Below are positions 16,404 through 24,472 of a stretch of 64,000 nt of DNA, one piece after another. How positions within the stretch are numbered: the first letter of the stretch is position 1; each line of letters opens with the position of its first letter. This DNA comes from CALKJU01 sp035326425 (GTDB taxonomy: Bacteria > Pseudomonadota > Alphaproteobacteria > Geminicoccales > Geminicoccaceae): positions 58,283-122,282 of the forward strand of contig DAOLFG010000007.1 of the NCBI GenBank assembly GCA_035326425.1, given 5' to 3'. Below the pieces are notes generated by a model that was not told the origin of the DNA, searched no databases, and was given only the letters and a program-made list of their open reading frames with translations. Position numbers and translations under genes: made by a program.

Positions 16404-19015
16404 TGGCCCTGGCCCTGCGGCCGTGGCCGGCGACGGGCCGCCTGGAACTCGGCCAGCGCCGCATGCAGCCGCTCGAGCTCGCGGCGCAGCCTGACCATCT
16501 CGCCCTTGCCGCGCGCCGCCAGCGCACCGTCGTCGAGATCGCGCCAGCCCAGGCAGAGCTCGAACAGCGCCGTCGCCCCGAGATAGGCGGCGCTGCTGCG
16601 CAGCGCATGCGCCTGGTCGCGCAGCTCGCGCACCCGGCCCGCCGCCACCGCCGCCTCGATCCGCCCGGCGATCTGCTCGGCGTCGATCAGGAAGTCGCCG
16701 ATCAGCCCGTCGAGGAAGCCGTCGCCGGTATCGAGCGCCTCGAGGCTGCGCAGCTTCGCCGGATCGAGGGCCGGCCGGCCGCTGTCCAGCGCCGGATGCG
16801 GCACGACCACGGCGCCCGCATCGGCGACGCGCCCGGCGGCGGTCGCGCCGACATCGCCCTCGGCCGGCGCATGGCTCGCGGCGTCGCCCGCGCCACCGGT
16901 CGCGCCACCGGTCGCGCCGCCGGTCGCGAAGGTCAGCTCGTCGATCATGCCGAGCACCAGCGCCGCATCGACCGGCTTGGTGAGATAGCCGGTGAAGCCG
17001 ACCTCGGCGCACTGGCGGCGGGTCTCCTCGGTGGCATCGGCGCTCAGCACCACGATCGGCGGCAGCTCGTGCGCCTGCTGGGTGAACCGCAGCATCTTCA
17101 GCGTCTCGATGCCGCTCATGCCGGGCATGTTGAGATCCATGAGCACGATGTCGAAAGGCTGCTCCTCCACCGCCTCGATCACCGCCTCGCCGCTCTCGAC
17201 CATGGTGACCCGGTGGCCGGCGCTCTCCAGGATGCGGCCGATGACCTTGCGGTTGGTGAGGTTGTCCTCGGCGACCAGCACGCGCGCCGACCGGCCGCCG
17301 CGCCCGGCGCCGACGCGCGCCGGCGTCGCCGCCGCGTCCTCCTGCTGCGCCAGCGCCGCGTGCAGGCAGGCGGCCAGCGCCTCGTCGCCGGCATCGGCCG
17401 GCAGCTCGGCCAGCGTTGCGACGCGCCGCAGCGGCCGGTCGAGCCCCACCGCCAGCACGTCGACCCATTCGGCGCCGGCGCGCCAGGTCGGCAGCTCGGC
17501 GAGATCGGCCTCCTGGCCGGCCGACAGGCCGCCGGTCACGACGACGACGCAGCGGCCGTCGGGCACCGCCAGCAGCCGGCCCATCCTGGCAGGCTCGTCC
17601 GCCACCGCCGTCTCGACGCCGAGGGTCGCGAGGCGGCGGGCGAGATCGGCCGCCCTGCCGGGCGGTCCCAGCACCACGGCGCGTCCCCTCGGGGCCGGGA
17701 GCGGCGCATCGGCCGGCTGGCGCTGGAACGGCAGCTCGATCCGGAAGCAGGAGCCCTGGCCCGGCGTGCTCTCGACGCCGATCCGGCCGCCCATCAGGCC
17801 GACGAGCTGGCGCACGATGGCGAGGCCGAGGCCGGTACCGCCGAACCGTTTGGCGGTGCTGTCCTCGGCCTGCTCGAAGCGGTCGAAGATGCGCTGGCGC
17901 GCCGCCTCGCCGATGCCGATGCCGGTGTCGGCGACCTCGATGCGCAGCCAGGCCCTACCGTCGGCGGCGTCGTCGCCGGCGAGCGGCCGCAACGACACCG
18001 ACACGCCGCCCTCCTGGGTGAAGCGGACGGCGTTGGCGACGAGGTTGACCAGGATCTGGTGCACCAGCCTGACATCGCCGACCAGCCGCCAGGGCGTCGC
18101 CGGATCGATCCGCAGCCGCAGGTAGAGGCCGCGCTCGTGGGCCTCGTGGGCGAGCAGCGCCCTGACCGAGGCCAGCCGGCGGAACAGATCGAAGGGTGCG
18201 GATTCCACGACGAAGCCGCCGGCCTCGAGCTTGGCGACGTCGAGCAGGTCGTTGACCAGCCCGAGCAGGCTGCGGGCCGCACCGCGGATGGTGACCACCA
18301 TGTCCTGCTGGTCGTGGTCGAGCCGCGTGCCGCGCAGCAGCTCGCTCATGCCGATCATGGCGTTGAGCGGCGTGCGGAACTCGTGGCTCATGGTGGCGAG
18401 GAAGCGGCTCTTGACCTGGCTCGCCTCCTCGGCGCGGCCGATGGCGGCGTGCAGCTTGCCGAGCAGGGCGGCGAAATAGGCCGGCAGCACCACCAGCGCC
18501 AGGGTCAGCGCCACGTCGAGGGCGGGCACCGCCCGCCAGTCGGCATTCAGCGTGATGACGCCGCCGAACAGCACCAGCGACATGGTGGCGGCCATGGCGA
18601 GCTGGCGCAGGCCGAAGCGGAAGCCGTGGCCCAGGATCACCCACAGCAGCACCGGGTAGAACACCGCCGCGTGCATGCCGCCGACCAGCATGACGGCGTT
18701 GAGCCCGACGATGTCGATCAGCGCGCCGACATAGCGGCGGCCGTGGCTGATGTCGGGCCGCAGGACGAGGTGGGCGAACAGGCCCAGCGAGGCGGCGAGG
18801 CTGCCGAGGCAGATCGCCATGCCGGCTCGGAAGGCGAGGTCGGCGCCCGGCCCCTCGGCCGGGACCAGCAGCACGTAGCCGCCGATCAGCAGCGCGAAGA
18901 CGATCCGGATGATCGCCTGCTCGTGCTCGCTGTCGCGCCGCTGGCGCAGCCTCGACCGCAAGGCATCCAGGAGGCCGGCGGGCCTGGCCGCTCCGGCCGT
19001 CGGCACGTCGTTCAT
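16397..19015 (-). CDS. rpfC: RpfC-type hybrid sensor histidine kinase (5 TM-HK-REC-HPt)
   Basis: An 872-residue hybrid kinase. It opens with a cytoplasmic SEHEQAIIR stretch and five or so membrane helices through residue ~185, including WVILGHGFRFG, as in the RpfC DSF receptor. A HisKA domain follows with H211 in ATMSHEFRTPLNAMIG, then an HATPase with GTGLGLAI, a receiver with D627 in VLMDLNMPG, and an HPt domain with H803 in AHALRSSAAY. In Xanthomonas RpfC senses DSF and phosphorylates RpfG. Here the next gene, 9 bases upstream on the same strand, is a REC-PAS-GGDEF-EAL protein and is the likely partner. A Gly/Ala-rich linker joins REC and HPt. Confidence 0.88.
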   Translation of the reverse strand: MNDVPTAGAARPAGLLDALRSRLRQRRDSEHEQAIIRIVFALLIGGYVLLVPAEGPGADLAFRAGMAICLGSLAASLGLFAHLVLRPDISHGRRYVGALIDIVGLNAVMLVGGMHAAVFYPVLLWVILGHGFRFGLRQLAMAATMSLVLFGGVITLNADWRAVPALDVALTLALVVLPAYFAALLGKLHAAIGRAEEASQVKSRFLATMSHEFRTPLNAMIGMSELLRGTRLDHDQQDMVVTIRGAARSLLGLVNDLLDVAKLEAGGFVVESAPFDLFRRLASVRALLAHEAHERGLYLRLRIDPATPWRLVGDVRLVHQILVNLVANAVRFTQEGGVSVSLRPLAGDDAADGRAWLRIEVADTGIGIGEAARQRIFDRFEQAEDSTAKRFGGTGLGLAIVRQLVGLMGGRIGVESTPGQGSCFRIELPFQRQPADAPLPAPRGRAVVLGPPGRAADLARRLATLGVETAVADEPARMGRLLAVPDGRCVVVVTGGLSAGQEADLAELPTWRAGAEWVDVLAVGLDRPLRRVATLAELPADAGDEALAACLHAALAQQEDAAATPARVGAGRGGRSARVLVAEDNLTNRKVIGRILESAGHRVTMVESGEAVIEAVEEQPFDIVLMDLNMPGMSGIETLKMLRFTQQAHELPPIVVLSADATEETRRQCAEVGFTGYLTKPVDAALVLGMIDELTFATGGATGGATGGAGDAASHAPAEGDVGATAAGRVADAGAVVVPHPALDSGRPALDPAKLRSLEALDTGDGFLDGLIGDFLIDAEQIAGRIEAAVAAGRVRELRDQAHALRSSAAYLGATALFELCLGWRDLDDGALAARGKGEMVRLRRELERLHAALAEFQAARRRPRPQGQGHG
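16889..16924 (-). repeat. 12-bp tandem repeat in the rpfC REC-HPt linker
   Basis: Three units of CGCGCCACCGGT, the third with one change, encode a short Thr-Gly-Gly-Ala repeat in the flexible linker between the receiver and HPt domains. The repeat is in frame and may vary in copy number between strains without breaking the gene. Confidence 0.75.
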
Positions 19016-19024
19016 CGACCGGGC

Positions 19025-21160
19025 TCAGTGGGCGGGCGGAGGCCGCAGCCCGCCACCCTGCATCAGCCGGCACTCGAGCTCGGCCGCCGCCAGCGGCAGG
19101 CTGATCAGATTGCCTTGCGCCTCGTCGCAGCCGAAGCGGCGCAGCCGGGCGAGCTGGCCCTCGGTCTCCACACCCTCGGCGATGACCTTGAGCCCCAGGC
19201 TGTGGCCGAGATTGATGATGGCGCGGACGATCACCTCGTCGTTGGCGCTGTGCTCGAGGTTCTGCACGAAGGACTGGTCGATCTTCAGCCGCTGCACCGG
19301 CAGGCGCTTGACGTAGGACAGCGAGGAGTAGCCGGTGCCGAAATCGTCGATCGACAGGGTGACGCCCAGCTGGTGCAGGTAGCGCAGGCTGGCGGTCGCG
19401 GTCTGGCTGTTCTCGATCACGGCGTTCTCGGTCAGCTCGATGTCGAGGCTGGCGGCGGCGAGGCCGCTCTCGGCCAGCACCCGCTCGATCAGGAGCTCGA
19501 CGCCGCGCTCGCGGAACTGCACCGGCGACAGGTTCACCGACAGCTGCATGTCGCCGATGCCGCGGTCCTGCCAGTCGCGCAGCTGTCGGCAGGCCGACTG
19601 CAGCACCCAGGCGGTGAGCGGCGCGATCAGCCCGATGTCCTCGGCCAGCCCGATGAACTCGCCCGGGCGGACGAGGCCGCGCTGCGGGTGGTTCCAGCGC
19701 ACCAGCGCCTCGACGCCGATGACCCGCTCGGAATCGAGGGAGAGCTGCGGCTGGTAGTAGACGACGAACTGCTCGCCGGCCAGCGCCTGGCGCAGCTCGC
19801 GCTCGAGCGTGACGGCGCGGCGCGCCGCGAGGTTCATCTCGGCGGCGAAGAAGCGGTAGGCGTCGCGCCCGGAAGCCTTGGCGCGGTACATGGCGAGGTC
19901 GGCGTTCTTCAGCAGCGTGTCGAGCGTCTTGCCGTCGGTCGGGAAGATGGTGGCGCCGATGCTGGCGCTCAAGTGCACCTCCTGGCGGCGGATCAGGAAG
20001 GGCTCGCCGAAGGCCTCGTTCAGCCGGCGGCACAGGTCGGCGGCGTCGTCGGCGCGGCGGATGCCGGTCTGCAGCACGACGAACTCGTCGCTGCGCAGCC
20101 GGGCCATGGTGTCGGTGTCACGCAGCCGGCCCTTGAGGCGGGTGGCGACGGCGCGCAGCAGGTCGTCGGCGAACGAGGCGCCGAAGCCGTCGTTCAGGCC
20201 CTTGAAGCGGTCGAGGTCGAGATGCAGCAGCGCCACCAGCTCGCCCTGGCGGCGGGCCCGGCTCAGCTCCTGGGCGGCGCGGTCGCGGAACACCTCGAGG
20301 CTCGGCAGGCCGGTCAGGGTGTCGAGCAGGGCGGAATCGTCGCGCTCGAGGTCGCGGCGGCGGATCTCGGTGACGTCCAGCGCCGCGGTGTAGACGGCGG
20401 CGACCTGGCCGGCGCCGTCGAGCAGCGGCGCCTTGGCGAAGACGACGCTGCGCTGGCGGTCGTCGGTCGCCACCGTCTCCACCCTCGGCGCCGGCAGGCT
20501 GCTCGCCGATTCCACCACCTTGTCGTTCAGCACGCCGTGGCGGGTGGCGTATTCCTCGCCATGCGCCTCGGCCAGCGGCAGGCCCACCACCTTGTCGCGC
20601 TCGACGGCGAACATCGCCTCGTGGGCGCGGTTGACGAAGCAGACCCGGCCCTGCGCGTCGACCCCCAGGATCGCCACCGGCAGCGTGTCGACGAGCGACA
20701 CCGCGAGCGCCGCGTCCGGCGCGCCACGGTCGCGCAGCTCGCGCTCCAGCGTCGCCGCGCGCTCCGCCAGCAGCCGCTGCTGGCGGCGGAGCGTCAGCAG
20801 GTTACGCGCGCGTGCACGAAACTCGAGGTGATCGACCGGGCTCATCAGGAAGTCGGTGGCACCGGCCTCCAGCGCCTTGTAACAATAGTCGCGGTCCTCG
20901 TAGACGGTGACGACGACGATCGGCACGTCCGCGAAGCCCTCGCGCCCGCGCAGCGCCGCGATGAAGCGGGCGCCGTCCATCTCCGGCATGTTGAAGTCGG
21001 TTATGATGAGATCAGGGATGCTTTCCGAGCCGAGCCGCGCCAGGGCTTCCACGGGACTGGCGAAGGCGGTGACCTGGATTCCCTCCTCCACCGACTGCGC
21101 CAGGCGCGTGAGGATGTTGCGGTTGGTCACCCGGTCGTCGATGACGACTACCCTGGCCAT
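19025..21160 (-). CDS. Response regulator REC-PAS-GGDEF-EAL, c-di-GMP turnover
   Basis: A 711-residue protein. An N-terminal receiver carries the phospho-acceptor Asp in DLIITDFNMPEMDG, and its opening MARVVVIDDRVTNRNIL resembles RpfG receivers. A PAS domain (~145-270), GGDEF-like domain and EAL domain follow. The GGDEF signature is replaced by LRSDEF, so cyclase activity is doubtful. The EAL motif EALVRW, the DDFGTGYSSL loop and KIDQSFV are intact, so c-di-GMP phosphodiesterase activity is likely. It sits just upstream of the RpfC-like kinase in a two-gene operon and appears to take the role of RpfG. The ATG at 21160 matches the receiver start; a GTG 21 bases earlier is possible. Confidence 0.9.
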   Translation of the reverse strand: MARVVVIDDRVTNRNILTRLAQSVEEGIQVTAFASPVEALARLGSESIPDLIITDFNMPEMDGARFIAALRGREGFADVPIVVVTVYEDRDYCYKALEAGATDFLMSPVDHLEFRARARNLLTLRRQQRLLAERAATLERELRDRGAPDAALAVSLVDTLPVAILGVDAQGRVCFVNRAHEAMFAVERDKVVGLPLAEAHGEEYATRHGVLNDKVVESASSLPAPRVETVATDDRQRSVVFAKAPLLDGAGQVAAVYTAALDVTEIRRRDLERDDSALLDTLTGLPSLEVFRDRAAQELSRARRQGELVALLHLDLDRFKGLNDGFGASFADDLLRAVATRLKGRLRDTDTMARLRSDEFVVLQTGIRRADDAADLCRRLNEAFGEPFLIRRQEVHLSASIGATIFPTDGKTLDTLLKNADLAMYRAKASGRDAYRFFAAEMNLAARRAVTLERELRQALAGEQFVVYYQPQLSLDSERVIGVEALVRWNHPQRGLVRPGEFIGLAEDIGLIAPLTAWVLQSACRQLRDWQDRGIGDMQLSVNLSPVQFRERGVELLIERVLAESGLAAASLDIELTENAVIENSQTATASLRYLHQLGVTLSIDDFGTGYSSLSYVKRLPVQRLKIDQSFVQNLEHSANDEVIVRAIINLGHSLGLKVIAEGVETEGQLARLRRFGCDEAQGNLISLPLAAAELECRLMQGGGLRPPPAH

Positions 21161-21377
21161 CTCGGAAATTGGTGCTCCCACGATGGCGGCTGGTCGGTTC
21201 CGCCTCGGTCATATCACGATGCGCAGTGTCCTCGTCCGGCGGAGACTAGGCAAGGGGTCGGGTGATATCAAGCATATGGCGAAACAAGGTTACGTGCTGC
21301 TTGGACTAACGGTAGAAACAGCGCCTGCCTGTGGCCCTTCGGCCGCAGCGATCGGCAGGCCGGCGGGCTGAGCGCGC

Positions 21378-22337
21378 ATGGCGGTCGAAGGCGCCTTCGC
21401 CCTGCTCGCCTCGCCCTGGGTGCCCTGGGCGCTGTCGGGGCTGATCATCGCCGCCGCCGTGGCGATCTGGCTGGATTTCCGCTGGAACAGGCTCGAGCCG
21501 ATGCTGCAGGGCCTCGACGAGGCGGTGCGGGTGGTCGAGGGCTGCGAGGGGCAGGCGGCGCTGCGCCAGCGCTTTCCCGCCGTCTTCCGCCGGCTGGCCG
21601 ACAATCCGGTCGTGGGCGAGGCCTGGCGGGCCTTCGCGCCGACATTGTCCTCGGCGCCGCAGAGCGACGATGCCGTGGGCTACACGCGCCGCCCGGCCGA
21701 GAGCTTCGACGACAGCCTGCTGGTGGCCGCCGGCATCAACCTGCGCTTCTATCATGCCGTGCCCAACCTGCTGGTCGGCATCGGGCTCCTGTTCACCTTC
21801 GTAGGCCTCGTCGCCGCCCTCTACTTCGCCAGCGCCGGCGTCGCCGCCGCCGATGTCGGCCAGGCCCAGGCGGCGCTGCGCGAGCTGCTGGCCGCCGCCA
21901 CCTTCAAGTTCGTCACCTCCATCGCCGGCCTCGGCAGCTCGCTGGTGTTCTCCTGGCGCGAGAAGACCGAGCTGCACCGCGCCCACCGGCTGATCGGCCG
22001 CTTCTGCAGCGCGCTCGAGGCGCGCATGGCGCCGGTGACGGGCGAGAGCATGGCCGTCGCCACGCTCACCGAGCTGCGCTCGCACGGCGCCCTGCTGCGC
22101 CGGCTGACGCGCGACCTGTTCGTCCGGCTGCCCGAAGGGGTCGAGGAAGGCATCGCCGCCGAGCTCGGCCGCGCCGTCCAGCCCTTGCGCGACGCGCTGG
22201 CCGAGGCCGCGCCGCAGGTCCGGCGTGTCGCCGAGCCGATCGCCGAGATCGTCGCCGCCGAGCTGACGGCCCGGATGCGGCGGGCAGCCGTGGAGCCGGA
22301 GCAGCCGGTGCCGGCACCGGCCGGCGAGCGGCCATGA
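21378..22337 (+). CDS. MotA/TolQ/ExbB-family proton channel, ZorA-like
   Basis: A 319-residue membrane protein with helices near residues 12-32, 130-152 and 176-198. The last two are TolQ/MotA-type: FTFVGLVAALYFA and FKFVTSIAGLGSSLVF. A charged helical C-terminal tail follows (~200-319) that could project into the cytoplasm. With the downstream OmpA-domain gene (4-base overlap) it forms an ion-driven motor pair most like ZorA/ZorB of Zorya defence or other MotAB-like stators. It is shorter than typical ZorA. It is not next to flagellar motility genes and is unlikely to be the main MotA. The role here is unknown. Confidence 0.75.
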   Translation: MAVEGAFALLASPWVPWALSGLIIAAAVAIWLDFRWNRLEPMLQGLDEAVRVVEGCEGQAALRQRFPAVFRRLADNPVVGEAWRAFAPTLSSAPQSDDAVGYTRRPAESFDDSLLVAAGINLRFYHAVPNLLVGIGLLFTFVGLVAALYFASAGVAAADVGQAQAALRELLAAATFKFVTSIAGLGSSLVFSWREKTELHRAHRLIGRFCSALEARMAPVTGESMAVATLTELRSHGALLRRLTRDLFVRLPEGVEEGIAAELGRAVQPLRDALAEAAPQVRRVAEPIAEIVAAELTARMRRAAVEPEQPVPAPAGERP

Positions 22338-23269
22338 AGGCGTCGGCGCGCGCCTCGGCGGCGCGGGCGGGCGAAGAGGACAGCTACCTCGCCTCGGTCA
22401 GCGACCTGATGGTCGGCCTGCTGTTCGTCTTCATCATCATGCTGATGGCCTTCGCGCTCAGCTACCGCACCGCCGAGCACCGCGCCGACGAGGTCGGCAA
22501 GGCGCTGGAAAGCGCCCGCCACTCCGCCAGTGAAGCCGCCGGCGAAGCCGAGGAGCAGCGTCGCCGGCTGAGCATCGAGATCGACGATCTCGAGGCGCAG
22601 CAGGATATGCTGCAGCAGCAGCTCGCCGCCGTGCAGAGCCAGCGCGACACGCTGGGCCGGATGAGCGAGACCCTGGCGGAGCGTGACATGGTACGCAGCT
22701 CGATGCTGCAGCGCGTGCGCGACCTGCTGGCGCAGCGGGCCGTCGAGGTCTCGATCGAGCCCGAGAACGGCATCCTGCGGCTGCCGGAGGCGCTGCTGTT
22801 CGAATCCGGGGCGGCGGCGCTGCGCGAGGAGGGCGAACGCGCCCTGCGCGAGGTGGCGTCGGCGCTGGCCCGCTCGCTGCCCTGCTACAGCCAAGCGCCG
22901 CCGGCGACGCAGCTCGACTGCCGGCTGGGTGCGAGGCCGATCCTGGAAGCCGTGCTGATCGAGGGTCACACCGATTCCCGGCCGTTCTCGGGCGGCGGCG
23001 TCGACAACTGGACGCTGGCGGCGCTGCGCGGCGTCAACACCTTCAAGGCGCTGGTGCGCTACGAGCCGAGCCTGGACCTGCTGCGCAACGCCCGCGGCGA
23101 GGCGCTGCTGGGCGTCAGCAGCTACGAGGCGCGCCGGCCGGTGGCGACGGAGCCCGGCCCGGACGCGCAACGGCTGAACCGGCGGATCGACCTGCGCTTC
23201 CTGGTGGCGGCGCCGGCGGGCGAGGAGCTGGAGCGGCTGGACGAGGCGCTGCGGCCGCCGGCGCCGTGA
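22334..23269 (+). CDS. MotB/OmpA-family peptidoglycan-binding stator, ZorB-like
   Basis: A 311-residue protein. A short cytoplasmic N-terminus leads to one membrane helix SDLMVGLLFVFIIMLMAF with the ion-binding Asp at about residue 25. A coiled coil follows at ~50-115, then an OmpA-like peptidoglycan-binding domain with LIEGHTDSRPF and the C-terminal RRIDLRFL. The SDLM-GLLFVF helix is the ZorB-type signature rather than classic MotB. Translation is coupled to the ZorA-like gene by ATGA overlap. No ZorC, ZorD or ZorE gene is seen in the window, so this is an orphan two-gene unit. Confidence 0.78.
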   Translation: MKASARASAARAGEEDSYLASVSDLMVGLLFVFIIMLMAFALSYRTAEHRADEVGKALESARHSASEAAGEAEEQRRRLSIEIDDLEAQQDMLQQQLAAVQSQRDTLGRMSETLAERDMVRSSMLQRVRDLLAQRAVEVSIEPENGILRLPEALLFESGAAALREEGERALREVASALARSLPCYSQAPPATQLDCRLGARPILEAVLIEGHTDSRPFSGGGVDNWTLAALRGVNTFKALVRYEPSLDLLRNARGEALLGVSSYEARRPVATEPGPDAQRLNRRIDLRFLVAAPAGEELERLDEALRPPAP

Positions 23270-23406
23270 GACCCGCCCGCCGATGGCCCGCGGGAGAGAG
23301 GACCGCCCAGCGGACGGCCCCCTCCCAGGGTCACATCACATCGGTCAAGCGCGCCGCCGACCCGGGTCGCCCCGACACCGCCGACGCGAGCGGCATATTA
23401 AACGCA

Positions 23407-23415
23407 TTGGTTGAA
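23407..23415 (+). promoter_or_regulatory. TTGGTTGAA half-site upstream of Nudix gene
   Basis: TTGGTTGAA, 40 bases before the Nudix start, resembles one arm of the perfect inverted repeat at 24386-24404 upstream of the neighbouring XRE gene. It suggests that the XRE regulator may control both genes. The match is short. Confidence 0.3.
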
Positions 23416-23454
23416 ATTACAAGTCTTTCTGTCGCGTAGGTTGAGGGAGAGGCG

Positions 23455-23901
23455 ATGTCGCGCGAGTATCCGGACCGTCCGATCGTGGGCGTGGGGGTGG
23501 TGGTGTGCCGCGACGGCCGCGTGCTGCTGATCCGGCGCGGCCGGCCGCCGCGGCTCGGCCAGTGGTCGCTGCCCGGCGGCGGCCAGATGCTGGGCGAGAC
23601 CGTCGAGCAGGCGGCACGGCGCGAGGTGATGGAGGAGACCGGCCTCGGCCTGCGCCGGCTCGAGCTGCTGACCGTCGTCGACCTGGTGGAGCCGGACGAC
23701 GCCGGTGCAGTCCGCTACCATTACACCCTGGTCGATTTCGTCGCCGAGGCCGAGCCCGGCGAGGCCCGGCCGGGCGACGATGCGGCGGCCACGGCATGGC
23801 ACGAGCCCGCAGGCCTGGAGGGCCTCGGGCTGTGGAGCGAGACGCTGCGGATCGTGAGGCTGGCGCTGGACCGCCTGCCCCTGGGCCGGGAGCCGGGCTA
23901 G
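23455..23901 (+). CDS. Nudix hydrolase
   Basis: A 148-residue Nudix protein. The box reads GGGQMLGETVEQAARREVMEETGLGL, split here as G-x5-E from ~residue 42 and REVMEETG at ~57-64, with every metal-binding Glu present. It hydrolyses a nucleoside diphosphate linked to another group; the substrate cannot be read from sequence, although the domain resembles ADP-ribose or NTP pyrophosphohydrolases. The ATG at 23455 follows GAGGGAGAGG. Its 3' end overlaps a convergent XRE regulator by four bases. Confidence 0.9.
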   Translation: MSREYPDRPIVGVGVVVCRDGRVLLIRRGRPPRLGQWSLPGGGQMLGETVEQAARREVMEETGLGLRRLELLTVVDLVEPDDAGAVRYHYTLVDFVAEAEPGEARPGDDAAATAWHEPAGLEGLGLWSETLRIVRLALDRLPLGREPG

Positions 23902-24332
23902 GCCTCTTCCTTCTCCGGCGCCGCCAGCACGCGGGCGAGGTTGCAGATGGCGTCCTGGTGGCGGCGGTTGGTGATGCTGGCGAAGTTGCGCGCCAGCTCC
24001 AGCAGCATGCGCTGCTGCGGCATCATCTCGGTCTGCCGCGGCTTGGCGCTGCGGTCGGGCTCGATGTCCTCGAAGAAGTAGCCGATGTCGACGCCCAGCG
24101 CCTGGGCGATCTGGAACAGCCGTCCGGCCGAGATGCGGTTGATGCCGGTCTCGTACTTGTGGGCCTGCTGGTAGGTGACGCCGATGAGCTCGGCCATCTG
24201 CTGCTGCGTCAGTCCCAGCATGATACGCCGTTGCCGGATGCGCAGACTCACATAGTGGTCGACGTCGAGCGCGCGGGACCTGCCCCCGGCGCTTCGCCCC
24301 GCCACCTTCGCCACAACCTGACTCATCGACAC
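23898..24332 (-). CDS. XRE-family transcriptional regulator
   Basis: A 144-residue cytoplasmic regulator with a Cro/CI helix-turn-helix at about residues 28-85: IRQRRIMLGLTQQQMAEL followed by YQQAHKYETGINRISAGRLF. This layout, a ~130-residue protein with the HTH followed by an acidic tail, is common in Alphaproteobacteria, where members often act as growth-phase or stress regulators. A perfect inverted repeat AACCAAA-N5-TTTGGTT lies 54 bases upstream of its start and is probably its own operator. Confidence 0.88.
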   Translation of the reverse strand: MSMSQVVAKVAGRSAGGRSRALDVDHYVSLRIRQRRIMLGLTQQQMAELIGVTYQQAHKYETGINRISAGRLFQIAQALGVDIGYFFEDIEPDRSAKPRQTEMMPQQRMLLELARNFASITNRRHQDAICNLARVLAAPEKEEA

Positions 24333-24385
24333 TCCTCCATCCGCCCCGCGGTCCGAGGGTCGGTTTGTCCGATCCTCCGGAATTC

Positions 24386-24404
24386 AACCAAACGACATTT
24401 GGTT
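24386..24404 (-). promoter_or_regulatory. Operator-like inverted repeat AACCAAA-N5-TTTGGTT
   Basis: Perfect 7-bp arms at 24386-24392 and 24398-24404 with a CGACA spacer, in the AT-rich spacer upstream of the XRE gene ending at 24332. A related half-site lies upstream of the Nudix gene. The symmetry and place fit autoregulation by the XRE dimer. Confidence 0.6.
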
Positions 24405-24472
24405 AAAATACTCCGGGCTTTTTTAAACCGCCAGCGGATCGAGAATTTCCCTCGTCTTCCAAGATCGTCGCT

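Noticed and set aside
16403..21265. Open plus-strand frame of 1620 codons opposite the kinase and regulator genes
   Set aside because: GC-rich antisense frame. The translation has low-complexity Arg/Gly/Ala/His content and no domain, while the minus strand encodes clear kinase and GGDEF-EAL proteins.
21378..23269. Complete Zorya defence system
   Set aside because: Only ZorA/ZorB-like genes are present. The neighbours are c-di-GMP, Nudix and XRE genes, with no ZorC, ZorD or ZorE.
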